NCBI GenBank assembly: GCA_963737365.1
Contig: CAVTSD010000007.1
Span: 1,178,001-1,242,000, forward strand
DNA: 64,000 nt
Reading direction: 5' to 3'
Origin: Roseiarcus sp963737365
Lineage (GTDB): Bacteria; Pseudomonadota; Alphaproteobacteria; Rhizobiales; Beijerinckiaceae
The notes beneath the pieces are model-generated. The model searched no databases. It had not been told where the DNA came from and saw only the letters and a list, made by a program, of their open reading frames with translations. Position numbers and translations under genes: made by a program. This document shows positions 62,287 through 64,000 of the stretch, piece by piece. Each line of letters opens with the position of its first letter. The stretch's first letter is position 1.

Positions 62287-64000
62287 TTAGAACGTGGTGC
62301 CGCCCGAGAAGTTGAAGAGCTGCGTCTGGTCGTATTTGCCCTTATGGACCGGAACAGCCAAGTCAAAACGGATCGGGCCCATCGGCGAATCCCAGATCAG
62401 AACTCGCTCCCACGGAGGCGCGGACCACGTTTGGATCCCAAACGTCGGCGCAACTCAATTGTGTGATGGGGAAAGCCCTGCCGACCGAACCCGGAGGCGG
62501 ACAATAGGTGTAGCCCAAGAAGTTCGAGAAACTGGTCGGCCCGGAATATCCGATCAAGTTGCCCGCGTCGGCGAACACCGCGCCTTTCAACCCGACTTCT
62601 TTCGGCAAGCCGAAGATCGGAAAGTCGACTTCAGCCGACGCGCCATAATAGCTCGTGCCCCCAAGGGCGCTGGCCTGGATATTGAACGGGTCCGAGATGT
62701 CGCGTGGCCCCATGCCTCCCGGCGCAAAGCCGCGCACCAACGAGGAACCTTCCACGAAGTTGTTGATGATGAGCGCGTCTTTTGAACCGAAGGAATTGAT
62801 CTGACCGGCCTGCAGGTAAATCAACCCGATGAAGTCCTCGGTAATCGGATGGTACCAGCGCGCGTCAAATGTTTCGCGCACGAACTCGGACTGGCCGCCA
62901 AGGCCGGCGACATCCTGCTTGTAATTGACGACGTAACCGGTGGTAGGGTTTTTCCGATCGTCAATATTATTGAAAAGAACGGAGAACCCGGCCATCGAGG
63001 TCACGATAGCGCCTTGCGCCGCCGCCTGCTTGATTTCGACCGGCGCTTCGCCGTTCGTCAAACAGTTGATATACGGCGTTGGAACAATTGGAATGAAGGT
63101 TCCGCCGGGGTACCAGACCGAATCGGGTCCTGTGCAATCGTCGTAAGGCTGACTGGCTCCGTTCGGAATGGTGATTTTCAACTCGTAGAGGGAATAATTC
63201 GGCTGGAACGTCAGGTCATCAGTAATCGGAATGCCGAGCCGGAGCGTTCCGCCCGTCGTCCAGTTCTCGTAGAGCGCGAATTGGTTGTTGTTGTTGACCT
63301 GATGATAAATGTCGAAGCCAGCGGCCAAGCGTTGGCCGAGGAAGTAGGGCTCAGTGAACGAGGCCTTCCATCCCTGCGTGTACTGGCCATCGGACACGCT
63401 TAAGCGCACATATTGACCGCGGCCGAGGAAGTTCGTTTCGGTGTACGCGAGCTCAGCCAGAAAGCCCTGGGTCGTCGAATAGCCGCCACTTAAGCTGATC
63501 GAGCCTGTCGGCTGGTCCTCCACATCCACCACCACGATGACCCGATCCGGCGAAGAGCCGGGCCGGTTCGAGATGTGGACCTTCTTAAAGTAGCCGAGGC
63601 TGTTCAGGCGTCGCTCAGCGCGCTCGATCATGACGTGGTTGTAGGGGTCGCCTTCGCCAATATCGAATTCGCGGCGAATGACAAAGTCGCGGGTTCGGGT
63701 GTTCCCGACAATGTCGATGCGCTCGATGTAGACTTTCGGGCCATTGTCGACCGAGAACGAAAGCGCGATCGTATGATTGGCGGTGTCGCGTTCGCCATGC
63801 GGCCGAGCCTCAGAGAAAGCGTAGCCCTGTCGAGCGACGTCGCGCGTGATCGCTTCCACAGACTTGTCGACGCTGCCTGCATCATAAACGTCCCCAGGCC
63901 TCAAAGCGACAAATCGATTGAGCGCCGGCCCATCCACCTTCGGAATATTGGAAACCACCGCCACCGAAGAAACGTGATATTGGGGGCCCTCGTCCACCGT
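62287..64000 (-). CDS. bamA: Outer membrane assembly factor BamA, 5' partial, with one frameshift
   Basis: BamA inserts beta-barrel proteins in the outer membrane. The window holds POTRA domains (YIERIDIVGNTRTRDFVIRR, the last POTRA) and the barrel (GGYSTTQGFLAELAYTETNF, SSLVRGFAPGGMGPRD). After RASVGAS the read frame ends in SDLGFADGPDPF at 62363, but skipping one A at 62401-62402 restores the standard end (LIWDSPMGPIRFDLAVP, then LFNFSGGTTF) to the TAA at 62287-62289. The terminal Phe is needed for folding. The gene continues beyond 64000. Confidence 0.93.

Overview
This 64 kb window is GC-rich alphaproteobacterial chromosome with dense coding and no rRNA, tRNA, phage or CRISPR feature that I could find. 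The gene content points to Hyphomicrobiales: an ntrY-ntrX-hfq-hflX block, Mg-type hemB, rpsB with a C-terminal extension, an lpxD-fabZ-lpxA-lpxI-lpxB block convergent with gltA, two-domain cold-shock protein, and PEPxxWA-CTERM proteins. A Beijerinckiaceae/Methylocystaceae-like host is plausible but is inference; no diagnostic methylotrophy gene is present.

Layout. 0-6.5 kb: a truncated gene, recO, an MFS exporter, a PEPxxWA-CTERM protein, a GT4 glycosyltransferase and the coupled molybdopterin pair moaC-moeA. 6.6-13.5 kb: outer-membrane barrel protein, a channel-like membrane protein, lipoprotein, HD phosphohydrolase, hemB, an exported unknown, a Tat-type dienelactone hydrolase and a broken epimerase. 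13.9-16.8 kb: flippase plus WbsX-like protein (surface glycan). 17-18.8 kb: a DGPF/YCII protein with an ECF42-like sigma factor. 18.9-27.8 kb: epimerase, RNase T2 (frameshifted), trxC, an orphan bufferin-like DUF2282 peptide, acyl-CoA synthetase, ice-binding-like PEPxxWA protein, LuxR-type regulator (frameshifted), LysE exporter and an Nfu Fe-S scaffold. 27.9-32.4 kb: RbsABC-like sugar ABC operon whose first permease is frameshifted. 32.6-39.7 kb: trpGDC, a small conserved protein, parE, double cold-shock protein, mazG. 39.8-45.2 kb: hflX, hfq, ntrX, ntrY. 45.4-48.1 kb: two SDR genes, an intact TetR gene and a TetR-like remnant, sharing near-identical operator-like sequences. 48.3-52.7 kb: a cyclase remnant, TPR protein, KTSC protein, pyrH, tsf, rpsB. 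53-57.6 kb: NrtBC-like ABC transporter and gltA. 57.8-64 kb: lipid A genes and bamA (runs off the window).

A striking pattern is a set of single-base frameshifts in otherwise well-preserved genes (RNase T2, LuxR regulator, sugar permease, bamA and probably the signal peptide of the ice-binding protein). Because bamA is essential, at least some are probably sequence or assembly errors rather than decay. The 12.86-13.51 kb epimerase (internal out-of-frame deletion) and the 46.3 and 48.4 kb remnants look like genuine decay.

Most notable regulatory structures: a two-tier perfect hairpin ending one base before the annotated sigma-factor start, nested palindromes in the trxC/bufferin divergent region, and the duplicated TetR-type operators.
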